From NCBI RefSeq assembly GCF_013149295.1, contig NZ_JABGCB010000001.1:401992-465991 (forward strand): a stretch of DNA of 64,000 bases, in the 5' to 3' direction. This DNA is from Novosphingobium sp. SG751A. GTDB taxonomy: Bacteria > Pseudomonadota > Alphaproteobacteria > Sphingomonadales > Sphingomonadaceae. Below, in pieces: positions 17,453 to 25,526 of this stretch. Position 1 is the stretch's first letter. Every line of letters starts with the position of its first letter. A program made the position numbers and the translations under genes. The notes below the pieces were generated by a model that ran no database searches, had not been told where the DNA came from, and saw only the letters and a list, made by a program, of their open reading frames with translations.

Positions 17453-18669
17453 AGCAGATAGGGAGCGACTTCCTCCGCCCAGCGCGCCTCGTCCGGCGTG
17501 GTGATCGCATCGAGATCGGTCGCGCAAGAGCCTGCATCATCCACCCATTCACGCAGCTCCGGACCACCATTGATGACGTCAATGGCCAGCCGCGTCAGCT
17601 CATACTCATAGGGAAAATCGCGCCACAGCGGATAATCGGGATAGAGCCGCCGGATCGCCTTGAAGGCCAGCGCCTGCAAGCGCCATGGGCGGAAGGCTTG
17701 GTGATCGTAAAATCCGCCCTCGGCATGGATCATCAGCGCGCTGCACAATTGGCCGACATGCTTGTGGAACGTCGGCGTGAACCAGCATTCGCGCAGGGCG
17801 CAACCGGTCATCCATTGCGGGGCGAAGCTCTGCATCTCGGCCAGCACCGCCTTGGCATCCACATCCGGCGCGCCGAAAAGCACCTCCAAAGGCCGCGTCG
17901 TGCCGCGCCCTTCGGACAGGTTCGTGCCCTCCAGCATCACCGTCCCGGCATAAGCGCGCGCCATATTGAGGCTCGCGGCATTCGGGCTGGGGTTGATCCA
18001 GAGCCGCTCCTCGGGCCAGCCAAAACCGGCCAGACCTGCCCGCGCCGGGGCATCGGGCTGCCAGCCCTCCATTGTGATGACGCGGTAATCAACGTCCAGC
18101 TTGAAATGATCGACGAACCAGCGCCCCATCTCGCCCAGCGTCAGGCCGTGGCGCATCGGCATCGGCCCGGCGCCAACAAAACTCTCCTGCCCAGGCAGGA
18201 GCGTCAGCCCCTCGATGGGCCGCCCCGCAGGGTTGGGTCGGTCCAGCACCCAGACCGATTTGCCCGTGCCCGATGCGGCCTCCAGCAGATAGAGCAGCGT
18301 GGTGACGAAAGTGTAGATCCGGCAGCCAAGGTCCTGAAGATCGAAGAGAAAAACGTCCGCTGTGTCCATCATCGCCGGGGTCGGGCGGCGCACCTGTCCA
18401 TAAAGGCTGAACACCGGGATGCCCAGAGCGGGGTCGAACTCGTCCTCCGTCTCGACCATATTGTCCTGCTTGTCGCCCTTCAGCCCATGCTGCGGACCAA
18501 AGGCGCTGGTCAGGCTCACATCCACGCAGGTGGCCAGCGCGTCGAGACTATGCACCAACCCAGCCGTCAGCGAGGCGGGATGCGCGACCAGCGAAACGCG
18601 GCGTCCGGCAAGCGGCGCACGAAGCGAGGGATCAGCGAGCAGGCGGTCAAGGCCGAACAGAACAGTCAT
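17446..18669 (-). CDS. DUF1343 protein, NamZ-like exo-beta-N-acetylmuramidase
   Basis: Member of the DUF1343/YbbC family. The characterised member, NamZ, removes terminal MurNAc from peptidoglycan fragments. The 407-residue protein shows the family signatures RRVSLVAHPASL, FGPQHGLKGDKQDNM, VFSLYGQVRRPTPAMMD, VFLFDLQDLGCRIYTFVTT and VLDRPNPAGR. No clear signal peptide is present at the chosen start, so it may act in the cytoplasm. The ATG at 18669 overlaps the stop of the upstream DOMON-like gene by four bases, so the two are translationally coupled. Cell-wall recycling is the inferred role. Confidence 0.85.
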   Translation of the reverse strand: MTVLFGLDRLLADPSLRAPLAGRRVSLVAHPASLTAGLVHSLDALATCVDVSLTSAFGPQHGLKGDKQDNMVETEDEFDPALGIPVFSLYGQVRRPTPAMMDTADVFLFDLQDLGCRIYTFVTTLLYLLEAASGTGKSVWVLDRPNPAGRPIEGLTLLPGQESFVGAGPMPMRHGLTLGEMGRWFVDHFKLDVDYRVITMEGWQPDAPARAGLAGFGWPEERLWINPSPNAASLNMARAYAGTVMLEGTNLSEGRGTTRPLEVLFGAPDVDAKAVLAEMQSFAPQWMTGCALRECWFTPTFHKHVGQLCSALMIHAEGGFYDHQAFRPWRLQALAFKAIRRLYPDYPLWRDFPYEYELTRLAIDVINGGPELREWVDDAGSCATDLDAITTPDEARWAEEVAPYLLY

Positions 18670-19205
18670 GGTGCCTCCGCTGCCGCAAGCTGGAGCGTGA
18701 AGCAAGAGCGCTTGTGAAAATCGGGCCGTCCTTCGCCGTGTGCCAGCGCCCAATAGGATTTATGCCCCCCCGCCTCCTCGATCACGGCGGTCAGGCCCGC
18801 ACAAACCGCGCCATCCAGAATCGCGCGCGGCAGGCGGACCTCGCAGATCGCCTCATCCCCCGCCCGCGCCATGGCGATTACCGGGGCGATTGGCATATCC
18901 GCATCATCGCCATCAGCGCGATAATCGGCAAAAGCATAAGTCGCCCAGCGCGAGGAGGGCGAGAAATTGAACTCCTGATAAGTCGTCCCCGCCCGCCCTA
19001 GAAACAGCTCAAAACAGGTCGCCTGCCACAGGTCATCCTTGCGCTCCGGCGCGGCGGGCGCGGGCAGCACCAGCCCCCCCGCCCCGCCCACGCGATAGCG
19101 CAGCACCAGCGCATCCCCGCGCGCCTCCCATTCCACCCGCAGGGATTTCACCTCCAACGCGGGCGTTTGCGGATGACAGATCAGCGAGAAAGTTCCCAAA
19201 GCCAA
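18666..19205 (-). CDS. DOMON-like domain protein
   Basis: 179-residue protein with a predicted beta-sandwich of the DOMON-like type seen in sphingomonads. Recognisable parts are [38 protein letters not shown] and the C-terminal [19 protein letters not shown]. No signal peptide is evident. It overlaps the NamZ-like gene by four bases, so it may have a role in the same pathway, but no ligand or activity can be read from the sequence. It is divergent from tyrS with only about 40 bases between starts. Confidence 0.78.
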   Translation of the reverse strand: MALGTFSLICHPQTPALEVKSLRVEWEARGDALVLRYRVGGAGGLVLPAPAAPERKDDLWQATCFELFLGRAGTTYQEFNFSPSSRWATYAFADYRADGDDADMPIAPVIAMARAGDEAICEVRLPRAILDGAVCAGLTAVIEEAGGHKSYWALAHGEGRPDFHKRSCFTLQLAAAEAP

Positions 19206-19244
19206 TTCTCCATGCTAGGCGGCAGCTTCAATCAAGAGGCAAAC

Positions 19245-20474
19245 ATGACCGAATACAAGTCCGACCTGCTGCGCCTGCTCAACGAGCGGGGCTATATCCA
19301 CCAGTTGACCGATGCCGCCGCGCTCGATGCGTTGGCCTGTAAGCAGGTGGTGCCGGGCTATATCGGCTTCGATCCCACCGCGCCATCGCTGCACGTGGGG
19401 TCGATGGTGCAGATCATGCTGCTGCGCCGTTTGCAACAGGCCGGGCACAAGCCCATCGTCGTGATGGGCGGCGGCACCGGCAAGATCGGCGACCCCAGCT
19501 TCAAGGACGAAGCGCGCAAGCTGATGACCGACGAGATCATCGCGGACAATGTCGCCTCGATCCGCCGGGTGTTCGATCGTTTCCTGACCTTTGGTGACGG
19601 GCCGAGCGATGCGATCATGGTCGACAATGCCGAATGGCTCGACAAGCTGGGCTATATCTCGTTCCTGCGCGAGGTGGGCCAGCATTTCAGCGTCAACCGG
19701 ATGCTTTCCTTCGACTCGGTCAAAACAAGGCTGGATCGTGAACAGTCGCTGTCGTTCCTTGAATTCAACTATATGATTCTTCAAGGCTATGACTTCCGCG
19801 AATTGTCAAAGCGCTATGGCTGCCGCCTGCAGATGGGCGGGTCGGACCAATGGGGCAATATCGTCAACGGCATCGAACTGACCCGCCGCATGGACGGGGT
19901 CGAGGTGTTTGGCGTCACCACCCCGCTGCTGACCACAGCCGACGGCGCCAAGATGGGCAAGTCCGTCAATGGCGCGGTCTGGCTCAACGATGATGCGCTG
20001 CCCGCCTATGACTTCTGGCAATATTGGCGCAACACAGACGATCGCGACGTGGGCCGCTTCCTCAAGCTGTTCACCGACCTGCCGCTCGATGAAATCGCCC
20101 GCCTTGAAAGCCTTGAGGGCAGCGAGATCAACGCCGCCAAGATCGTGCTGGCCAATGAAGTGACGAAACTGGTGCGCGGCGAAGAAGCCGCCAAGGCTGC
20201 CGAAGCCACCGCCAGCGCCACTTTTGCCGGCGGCGGGCTGGGCGCGGATCTGCCCGTGTGGCATGTTCCGGCCGAGGGCTGTACGATCGTCGATGCGCTG
20301 GTCGGAATTGGTTTTGCGGCGAGCCGAGGCGAAGCCAAGCGTTTGATCGCGGGCGGCGGGGCCAAGCTGGACGGCGTCGGCGTTAGTGATGAAAATCAGG
20401 TCATTAGCCTTGAAAGCGGGGAAATCCGCCTTTCTTCGGGCAAAAAAAAGCACGGGATTCTCAAGGCTCTGTAA
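19245..20474 (+). CDS. tyrS: Tyrosyl-tRNA synthetase
   Basis: Class I aminoacyl-tRNA synthetase charging tRNA-Tyr. The 409-residue protein shows the HIGH-type motif as SLHVGSMVQ in the stretch [13 protein letters not shown], the tyrosine-site segment [12 protein letters not shown], the KMSKS equivalent [13 protein letters not shown], and a C-terminal S4 RNA-binding domain from about residue 345. The ATG at 19245 was chosen because of the AAGAGG site just upstream and the family-like start [21 protein letters not shown] 12-bp inverted repeat follows the stop. Confidence 0.97.
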   Translation: MTEYKSDLLRLLNERGYIHQLTDAAALDALACKQVVPGYIGFDPTAPSLHVGSMVQIMLLRRLQQAGHKPIVVMGGGTGKIGDPSFKDEARKLMTDEIIADNVASIRRVFDRFLTFGDGPSDAIMVDNAEWLDKLGYISFLREVGQHFSVNRMLSFDSVKTRLDREQSLSFLEFNYMILQGYDFRELSKRYGCRLQMGGSDQWGNIVNGIELTRRMDGVEVFGVTTPLLTTADGAKMGKSVNGAVWLNDDALPAYDFWQYWRNTDDRDVGRFLKLFTDLPLDEIARLESLEGSEINAAKIVLANEVTKLVRGEEAAKAAEATASATFAGGGLGADLPVWHVPAEGCTIVDALVGIGFAASRGEAKRLIAGGGAKLDGVGVSDENQVISLESGEIRLSSGKKKHGILKAL

Positions 20475-20482
20475 TGGTCAAA

Positions 20483-20508
20483 GGGGGCGGCAAGCTCTTG
20501 CCGCCCCC
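20483..20508. repeat. GC-rich hairpin after tyrS
   Basis: Perfect 12-bp arms (GGGGGCGGCAAG at 20483-20494, its complement at 20497-20508) with a two-base centre, directly downstream of the tyrS stop. No T-run follows on either strand, so it is either a terminator without the classical tail or an mRNA 3'-end stabiliser. Confidence 0.6.
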
Positions 20509-20596
20509 ACCGGCAGGTTCTTGCCATATTTACCATTTTTTCGCCATTTGTGTCATAAAAGCATCTCCTCACATATATAACGCAGGAGATTGACAC

Positions 20597-20929
20597 ATGG
20601 CATCAGGGGCACAGCTTTCGGTTACCGAACTGCGCCGCGCCGCGCGCCATCCGGTCAGTTTTCGGGTGGTCGCAGAACACCGGCGCGAAGGCGATGTGAT
20701 GCTCGACATCGCCAATATTTCAATCCACGGCTTTATGGTCGGCAACAAGGTCGAACTGGGGCGCGGCGAAAGAGTGACGATCCGCCTGCCCGTTGTCGGG
20801 CGCATTGAGGCTCATCTCATCTGGTCGACCGATGATCGTTCGGGTTTTCAATTCGAACGCATCATCCGTCAGGATGACTTCACCAACATGATCGCCGCCC
20901 TTCAACCCAACCCGCGCCTGCGCCGCTAA
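20597..20929 (+). CDS. PilZ domain protein
   Basis: Stand-alone 110-residue PilZ domain, the common cyclic-di-GMP receptor fold. The nucleotide-binding pattern is present: RRAAR at residues 13-17 for the RxxxR element and NISIHG near 39-44 for the (D/N)xSxxG element, followed by the strand LGRGERVTIRLPVVGRIEAHLIW. A ribosome site CAGGAGA lies ten bases before the ATG, and the preceding 120 bases are AT-rich and promoter-like. Targets of such single-domain receptors cannot be inferred from context here. Confidence 0.88.
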   Translation: MASGAQLSVTELRRAARHPVSFRVVAEHRREGDVMLDIANISIHGFMVGNKVELGRGERVTIRLPVVGRIEAHLIWSTDDRSGFQFERIIRQDDFTNMIAALQPNPRLRR

Positions 20930-21026
20930 ATCATTCCGGCCGGGCACAGGGGGACGAAAGGCAGATTTTTCGTTCCCCAAGCACTGGTATCTTGGCAATC
21001 GCCCTCGCACCTGCCACATCGGCGCG

Positions 21027-22280
21027 GTGATGGAGCCAACCAACCCTCTGCAAATCGCCGACTATCGCCGATTTTGGATCGCCCGTTTCCTCTCATGGCT
21101 GTCAGGGTCGGGCATGGTGGTCATCATCGGCTATCAGCTTTATGATCTGGCGCGCCAATCCTATGGGATGACCATTGCCCAGGCCTCCTTCATGCTGGGG
21201 GTGCTGGGTTTTGTGCAATTCGTGCCGATGCTTCTTTTGACGCCGGTTTCGGGCGTGGTGTCCGACCGGTTTGACCGGCGCAAAGTGGGCGCGCTCTCGG
21301 TTTCTGTCGATATGGTCATGGCCTTCACGCTGGCGATCACCACATGGCAAGGCTGGCTCAGCCTGCCGCTGGTGCTGTTTCTGGGCATGGCGCATGGCAC
21401 GGCGCGGGTGTTTGTCGGGCCCTCGGTCGGGGCCATCGCGCCGATGATCGTGCCGCCCGCACTCTTGCCCCGCGCGATTGCGATGAATTCCATGGCGATG
21501 CAGTCGGGCACGATTGCCGGGCCTGCGGTGGCCGGACTGCTGTTTGGCTGGCACCCTTCGCTGTTCTATTGGATGGCCTCTGCGCTGCTGTGCGTTTCGG
21601 CGCTGGCCTTGCTGACGATCCGCCCCCTGCCCGCCCATGCCGCCAATCGCGAAACCCATCCGATGCGCATGGCATGGGAGGGCCTCACCTTTGTGCGCGG
21701 CAATCCGTTCCTGCTGGGCTGCATTACGCTCGATCTGTTCGCGGTGCTGCTGGCCGGGGCCACAGCGCTGATGCCGGTCTATGCGCGCGACATTCTGCAT
21801 GTCGGCCCCACGGGTCTGGGCCAGATGCGCGCGGCCCCGGCGGTGGGCGCGGCAGTGCTTGGGGTGCTGCTGTCCATCAAGCCGCTGGAGCGGCGGGTGG
21901 GCATCACCATGCTCGGCTCGGTCGCGTTGTTTGGCGCGGCCACGGCGGTGTTTGCCGTTTCCACCAATTATGCGCTGTCGCTGGCCATGCTGGCGGTACT
22001 GGGCGCGGCGGACATGATCAGCATGTTCGTACGCTCCACCTTGGTTCAGATGCATACGCCCGATGCGATGCGCGGGCGGGTTTCGGCGATTTCGGGTCTG
22101 GCCATCGGCGCTTCCAACGAATTGGGCGAGATGGAATCGGGCATTGCCGCATGGCTGCTGGGCGCGCAGGGGGCGGTGCTGTTTGGCGGCCTTGGCGCGG
22201 TGGCTGTGACGCTGATCTGGGCCGTGTTGTTCCCGCAAATCCGCAAAGCCAATCGCTTTACCCCCCAAGAGGATGATTGA
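21027..22280 (+). CDS. MFS transporter (Bcr/EntS-like 12-TM)
   Basis: Major facilitator superfamily protein of 417 residues with about twelve membrane spans. The start is either the GTG at 21027 or the ATG at 21030. Features include the initial segment NPLQIADYRRFWIARFLSWL, a cytoplasmic loop SDRFDRRKVGALS (motif A, about residues 78-90) and the typical second-half loop RRVGITMLGS. The pattern resembles the EntS/DUF894-type exporters, but substrate is unknown. It is followed two bases after its stop by a dienelactone hydrolase gene, suggesting a two-gene operon. Confidence 0.86.
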   Translation: MMEPTNPLQIADYRRFWIARFLSWLSGSGMVVIIGYQLYDLARQSYGMTIAQASFMLGVLGFVQFVPMLLLTPVSGVVSDRFDRRKVGALSVSVDMVMAFTLAITTWQGWLSLPLVLFLGMAHGTARVFVGPSVGAIAPMIVPPALLPRAIAMNSMAMQSGTIAGPAVAGLLFGWHPSLFYWMASALLCVSALALLTIRPLPAHAANRETHPMRMAWEGLTFVRGNPFLLGCITLDLFAVLLAGATALMPVYARDILHVGPTGLGQMRAAPAVGAAVLGVLLSIKPLERRVGITMLGSVALFGAATAVFAVSTNYALSLAMLAVLGAADMISMFVRSTLVQMHTPDAMRGRVSAISGLAIGASNELGEMESGIAAWLLGAQGAVLFGGLGAVAVTLIWAVLFPQIRKANRFTPQEDD

Positions 22281-22282
22281 TC

Positions 22283-22984
22283 ATGCTTGAGCCTGTTTCC
22301 TATTCCGACGGCGATGTCTCGCTGACGGGCTGGCTGGCGCGCCCGGCCGGGGTGCCGCGCGCCGCGATCCTGATCTGGCCCACCATCGCCAATGTCGGCC
22401 CCGCCATTGAGGCGCGCGCCGCCGCTCTGGCAGAGCAAGGCTATCTGGCCATGATCGGCGATTTCTATGGCGCGCCGGTGGCCAGTTTCGAGGCTTCCTT
22501 CCCCATGGCCGAGGCGCTGCGCGGCGATTGGGACCAATATCGCACCCGCCTGCATGCCGCGCTTTCGGCGCTGCGCGCACTGCCCGGTGCCGAAGGACTC
22601 AAGGTCGGCGTGATCGGCTATTGCATGGGCGGTCAGGCCGCGCTCGAACTGGCGCGTGACGGGGCCGACATTGCCGCCGCGGTCAGCTTCCACGGCGTGT
22701 TCGGCACGCAAAAGCCCGCCGCCCCCGGCGCGGTCAAGGCGCGCATTCTGGTGCTGCATGGCGATGCCGACCCACTGGCCCCGCGCAGCGCCGTCATCGG
22801 CCTGTGGGAGGAATTGGACGCCGCCGGGGCCAATTGGCATTTCCACGCCTATGCGGGTGTGCGCCATGGCTTTACCGACCCCGACAGCGATGCGCGCGGC
22901 AAGGACTTCCTGGGCTATAACACCAGCGCCGACCGTCAGAGCTGGGCCGCGATGCTCAGCTTCTTTGACGAGATTTTTGCCTGA
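22283..22984 (+). CDS. Dienelactone hydrolase family protein
   Basis: Alpha/beta hydrolase of the dienelactone hydrolase family, 233 residues. The nucleophile elbow carries Cys, as in true dienelactone hydrolases: VGVIGYCMGGQAALELA (Cys near residue 115). The acid and base are likely the Asp in ILVLHGDADPLAPR and the His in AGVRHGFTDPDSDARG. The family hydrolyses cyclic esters and lactones in aromatic degradation, but many paralogues have other substrates. The gene follows the MFS gene by two bases, so import or export of the substrate by that transporter is possible. Confidence 0.87.
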   Translation: MLEPVSYSDGDVSLTGWLARPAGVPRAAILIWPTIANVGPAIEARAAALAEQGYLAMIGDFYGAPVASFEASFPMAEALRGDWDQYRTRLHAALSALRALPGAEGLKVGVIGYCMGGQAALELARDGADIAAAVSFHGVFGTQKPAAPGAVKARILVLHGDADPLAPRSAVIGLWEELDAAGANWHFHAYAGVRHGFTDPDSDARGKDFLGYNTSADRQSWAAMLSFFDEIFA

Positions 22985-23356
22985 TTAATCGACGCGCTGG
23001 AGGGCATCCCCCTCCAGCTTGCGATAGAAGCAACTGCGCGCGCCCGTGTGGCAGGCCGGACCTTCGGGCTTGCACAACATGACCAGCGCGTCCTGATCGC
23101 AATCGACGCGAATTTCCTGCACCCGCAGAAAATGGCCCGAGGTTTCGCCCTTGAGCCAAAGCCGCCCGCGCGAACGCGAATGGAAATGGGCCAGTCCCGT
23201 CTCACGTGTTTTGTCCAGCGCCTGCGCATCCATGAACGCTACCATCAGGATTTCCCGGCTTTCCGAATCAACCGCGATGGCCGTCAAAAGCCCCTGCGCA
23301 TCGAAACGCGGCATGAAAGTGGAACCGGATTCGCGCTCGATATTCCCGGCGGACAT
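22985..23356 (-). CDS. hisI: Phosphoribosyl-AMP cyclohydrolase
   Basis: Third enzyme of histidine biosynthesis, opening the purine ring of phosphoribosyl-AMP. The 123-residue protein is the stand-alone HisI type (no HisE fusion). The metal and active-site motifs are visible: ILMVAFMDAQAL, AHFHSRSRGRLWLKGETSGH and EIRVDCDQDALVMLC, with the terminal zinc region ACHTGARSCFYRKLEG. The ATG at 23356 was chosen over a long upstream in-frame extension that does not look like the family. It abuts the convergent hydrolase gene with no gap. Confidence 0.95.
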   Translation of the reverse strand: MSAGNIERESGSTFMPRFDAQGLLTAIAVDSESREILMVAFMDAQALDKTRETGLAHFHSRSRGRLWLKGETSGHFLRVQEIRVDCDQDALVMLCKPEGPACHTGARSCFYRKLEGDALQRVD

Positions 23357-23481
23357 ACGTAAAACTTCCCGTTCAAGGCGCCCCAGCCCTCTGCTGGACG
23401 CGGTGATGTTGCGCGATAACCACAACTGGGGGCGAAAATCCACACTTGCGATGATCGCCTCTTTATCTTTGGCCCGAAAAG

Positions 23482-23703
23482 TTGAAACAAATCGGTCACG
23501 GTCTTGAGGGAGATCGTATTGCCAGGCAGCGTAAAGCGCCACGGTTCAGGGAAATGCCAGCCAGCGCTGAAAGAGTGTTGCGCGGTAGAGAAGAGGGTTC
23601 AGGTGTGGTGGCCCATCAGGGGGGGACACCAGTTGCGCTGAGAAGCGTCGCCTATCAGTTTCGTCACGTTAACGCCCGGAGGTCTGACCTCCGGGCGTTT
23701 TCT
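23482..23703 (+). ncRNA. Candidate small RNA ending in a strong terminator
   Basis: Between the divergent hisI start and the comF stop lies about 350 bases with no supported gene, yet it ends in a textbook plus-strand terminator (23671-23703). No plus-strand ORF ends before that terminator: the only open frame runs through it. Internal pairings are possible (for example GGTGT near 23601 with ACACC near 23626). A noncoding transcript is the simplest explanation. The 5' end is only a guess from a TTGAAA box at 23482. It does not match the tmRNA, RNase P or SRP RNA signatures I know. Confidence 0.35.
23671..23703 (+). terminator. Rho-independent terminator, plus strand
   Basis: Perfect 14-bp stem (23671-23684 with 23686-23699) around AACGCCCGGAGGTC, followed on the plus strand by TTTTCTT. 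The minus strand side (TTAAC then GTGACG) has no T-run, so it terminates a plus-strand transcript rather than comF. Confidence 0.8.
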
Positions 23704-23713
23704 TATGGCGCAG

Positions 23714-24457
23714 TTACGCAAGCTCCTCGCCATGCACGCGGGCGAAACAGGCCACCATTACCCGCGCCGCGCCCGCCTGCTCCAGCGCGGCGATGCAGGC
23801 ATTGGTGGTCGCCCCGCTGGTCAGCACATCATCGGCCAGAATCACTTTGGCGCCATGCAGGCGCACCTTGCGGCCGGGATGCACGCATATCGCGCCGCTC
23901 AGCACCTTGGCCCGTTCCTGCGGCCCCAATCCGCCCAGCATCGGCGTCTTACGCCGCCGCACCAGCGCATCGACCATCGGTCGCGCGCCGGTATGCCGCG
24001 CAATCTCCTGCGCCAACAGCGCCGATTGGTTGAACCCGCGCGCCCACAGCCGCCAGCGATGCAGCGGCACCGGCACCACCAGCCATCCGGGCCCGATATC
24101 CTGCGCCCTTAATCGTGCCGCCATCAGTCGCCCCATCAGCCCTGCCAGCGCCACCCGCCGCCCATGTTTGAGCGCGATCACCAATTGGCGCGAGGTATCA
24201 TTATAAAGCGTGGCCGCCGCGACTCCATGATGGCGCGGCGCCTCAACCACGCAGGTGTGGCACAGCAGGCCATCCTCGGTATGAGAGGCCGCCGCGCTGC
24301 TCAAAGGGCGCTGGCATAGCCGACACGAAGGATCACCCGGCATCGCAAGGCCCGACCAGCAAGGCGCGCAAAGCCCGCCATGCGCACTCACCCCATCGCC
24401 GCATAAGGGGCAGCGCGGAGGGAAGAGCAGGTCGAGAACGGGCGAAAGGCGGCTCAT
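23714..24457 (-). CDS. comF: ComF family protein (phosphoribosyltransferase-like)
   Basis: 247-residue protein of the ComF/GntX family, cytoplasmic, linked to DNA uptake in competent bacteria and to use of DNA as a nutrient in others. Its N-terminus holds a zinc-ribbon set of Cys pairs (CPLCGDG, CAPCW, CRLCQ, CHTC, residues about 16-75). The rest is a PRTase fold with the signature VILADDVLTSGATTNACIAAL near residue 205. The ATG at 24457 begins MSRLSPVLDLLFPPRCPLC; an upstream in-frame extension was rejected. It is divergent from the methyltransferase gene. Confidence 0.92.
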   Translation of the reverse strand: MSRLSPVLDLLFPPRCPLCGDGVSAHGGLCAPCWSGLAMPGDPSCRLCQRPLSSAAASHTEDGLLCHTCVVEAPRHHGVAAATLYNDTSRQLVIALKHGRRVALAGLMGRLMAARLRAQDIGPGWLVVPVPLHRWRLWARGFNQSALLAQEIARHTGARPMVDALVRRRKTPMLGGLGPQERAKVLSGAICVHPGRKVRLHGAKVILADDVLTSGATTNACIAALEQAGAARVMVACFARVHGEELA

Positions 24458-24540
24458 CGACAAAAGTCTAATGGCTGGTTTTGCCGGGGCAAGCACGAAG
24501 ATCCTTGCAGGCGCGCGACGCAAAAGGCAGGACAGAGGCC

Positions 24541-25308
24541 ATGAGTCAACCTCCTCGCATTTTTGCGCCGCACCGCCGCCTTGCCGCCCGCCGCCGGGCC
24601 ATAATCCTGCAAAATCAGCCTAATGCTGCACATTACCTGCTCGACGATATGGTTGAAGATGTGCTGGAACGGCTCTCCTTTGTGCAAATGGTGCCGCAGC
24701 GGGCGCTGGTGGTGGGCGACTGGACCGGAGCGCTGGCGGCAAATCTGCGCGCGCAGGGGGCCGAGGTGATCGAAGCCGATCCGGCGGGCTTGCGAGGAGC
24801 CATCGTGCTGGATGAGGAACAGCCCTATCTGCTGCGCGATTTCGATCTGATCGCCTCGCTGGGCACATTGGATACGGTCAATGACCTGCCCGGCGCGCTG
24901 ATCCATATGCGACAGGCGCTCAAGCCCGGAGGCGTGATGATCGCCAGCTTTGCCGGGGCCGGGTCGCTGCCCACCCTGCGCGCGATCATGATGGCCGCCG
25001 ATGGCGACCGCCCCGCCGCCCGGATGCACCCGATGGTCGATGTGCGCGCTGGCGCCCAACTGCTGCAACGCGCCGGCTTTGCCGATCCGGTCAGCGATGG
25101 CCGCTCGGTCAAGGTGCGGTTCCGCTCGCTGGCGGGGCTTGTCGGCGATGTGCGCGCGCAAGGATGGGGCGGGGTTTTGACCCAGAACGGCCCCGCCGTG
25201 GGCGAGGCCGGTTATGCCCGCGCGCTGGTGGCCTTTGACGAACAGGCCGAGGATGGGCGTGTGACCGAGGTGTTTGAGATTTTGACGTTGAGTGGCTGGA
25301 GAAGGTGA
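24541..25308 (+). CDS. BioC/NDUFAF5-like SAM-dependent methyltransferase
   Basis: Class I methyltransferase of 255 residues. It starts with the basic segment FAPHRRLAARRRA typical of the BioC-NDUFAF5 group, and continues with the SAM-binding strand ALVVGDWTGALAANLRAQGAEVIEADPAG and the LIASLGTLDTVNDLPGALIHMRQALKPGG stretch. In mitochondria the relative NDUFAF5 hydroxylates a complex I subunit, and alphaproteobacterial members may do the same; malonyl-ACP methylation is the alternative. The usual GxGxG is degenerate here (VVGDWTGAL), so catalytic details are uncertain. The start at 24541 lies 84 bases from the divergent comF start. Confidence 0.82.
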   Translation: MSQPPRIFAPHRRLAARRRAIILQNQPNAAHYLLDDMVEDVLERLSFVQMVPQRALVVGDWTGALAANLRAQGAEVIEADPAGLRGAIVLDEEQPYLLRDFDLIASLGTLDTVNDLPGALIHMRQALKPGGVMIASFAGAGSLPTLRAIMMAADGDRPAARMHPMVDVRAGAQLLQRAGFADPVSDGRSVKVRFRSLAGLVGDVRAQGWGGVLTQNGPAVGEAGYARALVAFDEQAEDGRVTEVFEILTLSGWRR

Positions 25309-25318
25309 AGGGATAGAT

Positions 25319-25514
25319 GCGAGGGTCCAAACCCTCGCGCTCCCGTTACTGTCTGCGTTGCGTGTCGGGTTCGGCGTTTTGGGTCGGACGCGACAATAAA
25401 AAGCCTGCGGTGCCTTATCTTGGCGCCGCAGGCTTTTATTCATTCAACGCTTCAGATCAAGCACGCCCCAGTAACGGGATCGCCAAGGGACGAGTCCCTT
25501 GGCCCGCCGGAGGC
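25319..25514. repeat. Composite palindromic intergenic element, copy 2
   Basis: Same layout as the element at 4731-4967. A left hairpin (GCGAGGG with its complement, 25319-25338) is followed by TCCCGTTACTGTCTGCGTTG. The centre is a 16-bp stem (25399-25414 with 25422-25437, one G-T pair) flanked by A- and T-runs, so it works as a bidirectional terminator. The right arm is CAGTAACGGGATCGCCAAGG...CCCTTGGCCCGCCGGAGGC, a counterpart of the right arm of copy 1. It lies between the convergent methyltransferase and ppdK genes. Confidence 0.72.
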
Positions 25515-25526
25515 ATAAAGCCTGCC

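Noticed and set aside
17143..18717. 524-codon plus-strand frame over the DUF1343 gene
   Set aside because: It begins inside the DUF817 gene in another frame and then mirrors the NamZ-like gene; composition is Arg/His/Gln-rich.
23400..23700. tmRNA, RNase P RNA or SRP RNA for the hisI-comF gap
   Set aside because: None of the conserved parts I know (tag-coding part, acceptor end with CCA, GNAR-type SRP loop, RNase P core) is visible; kept only as an unnamed RNA candidate.
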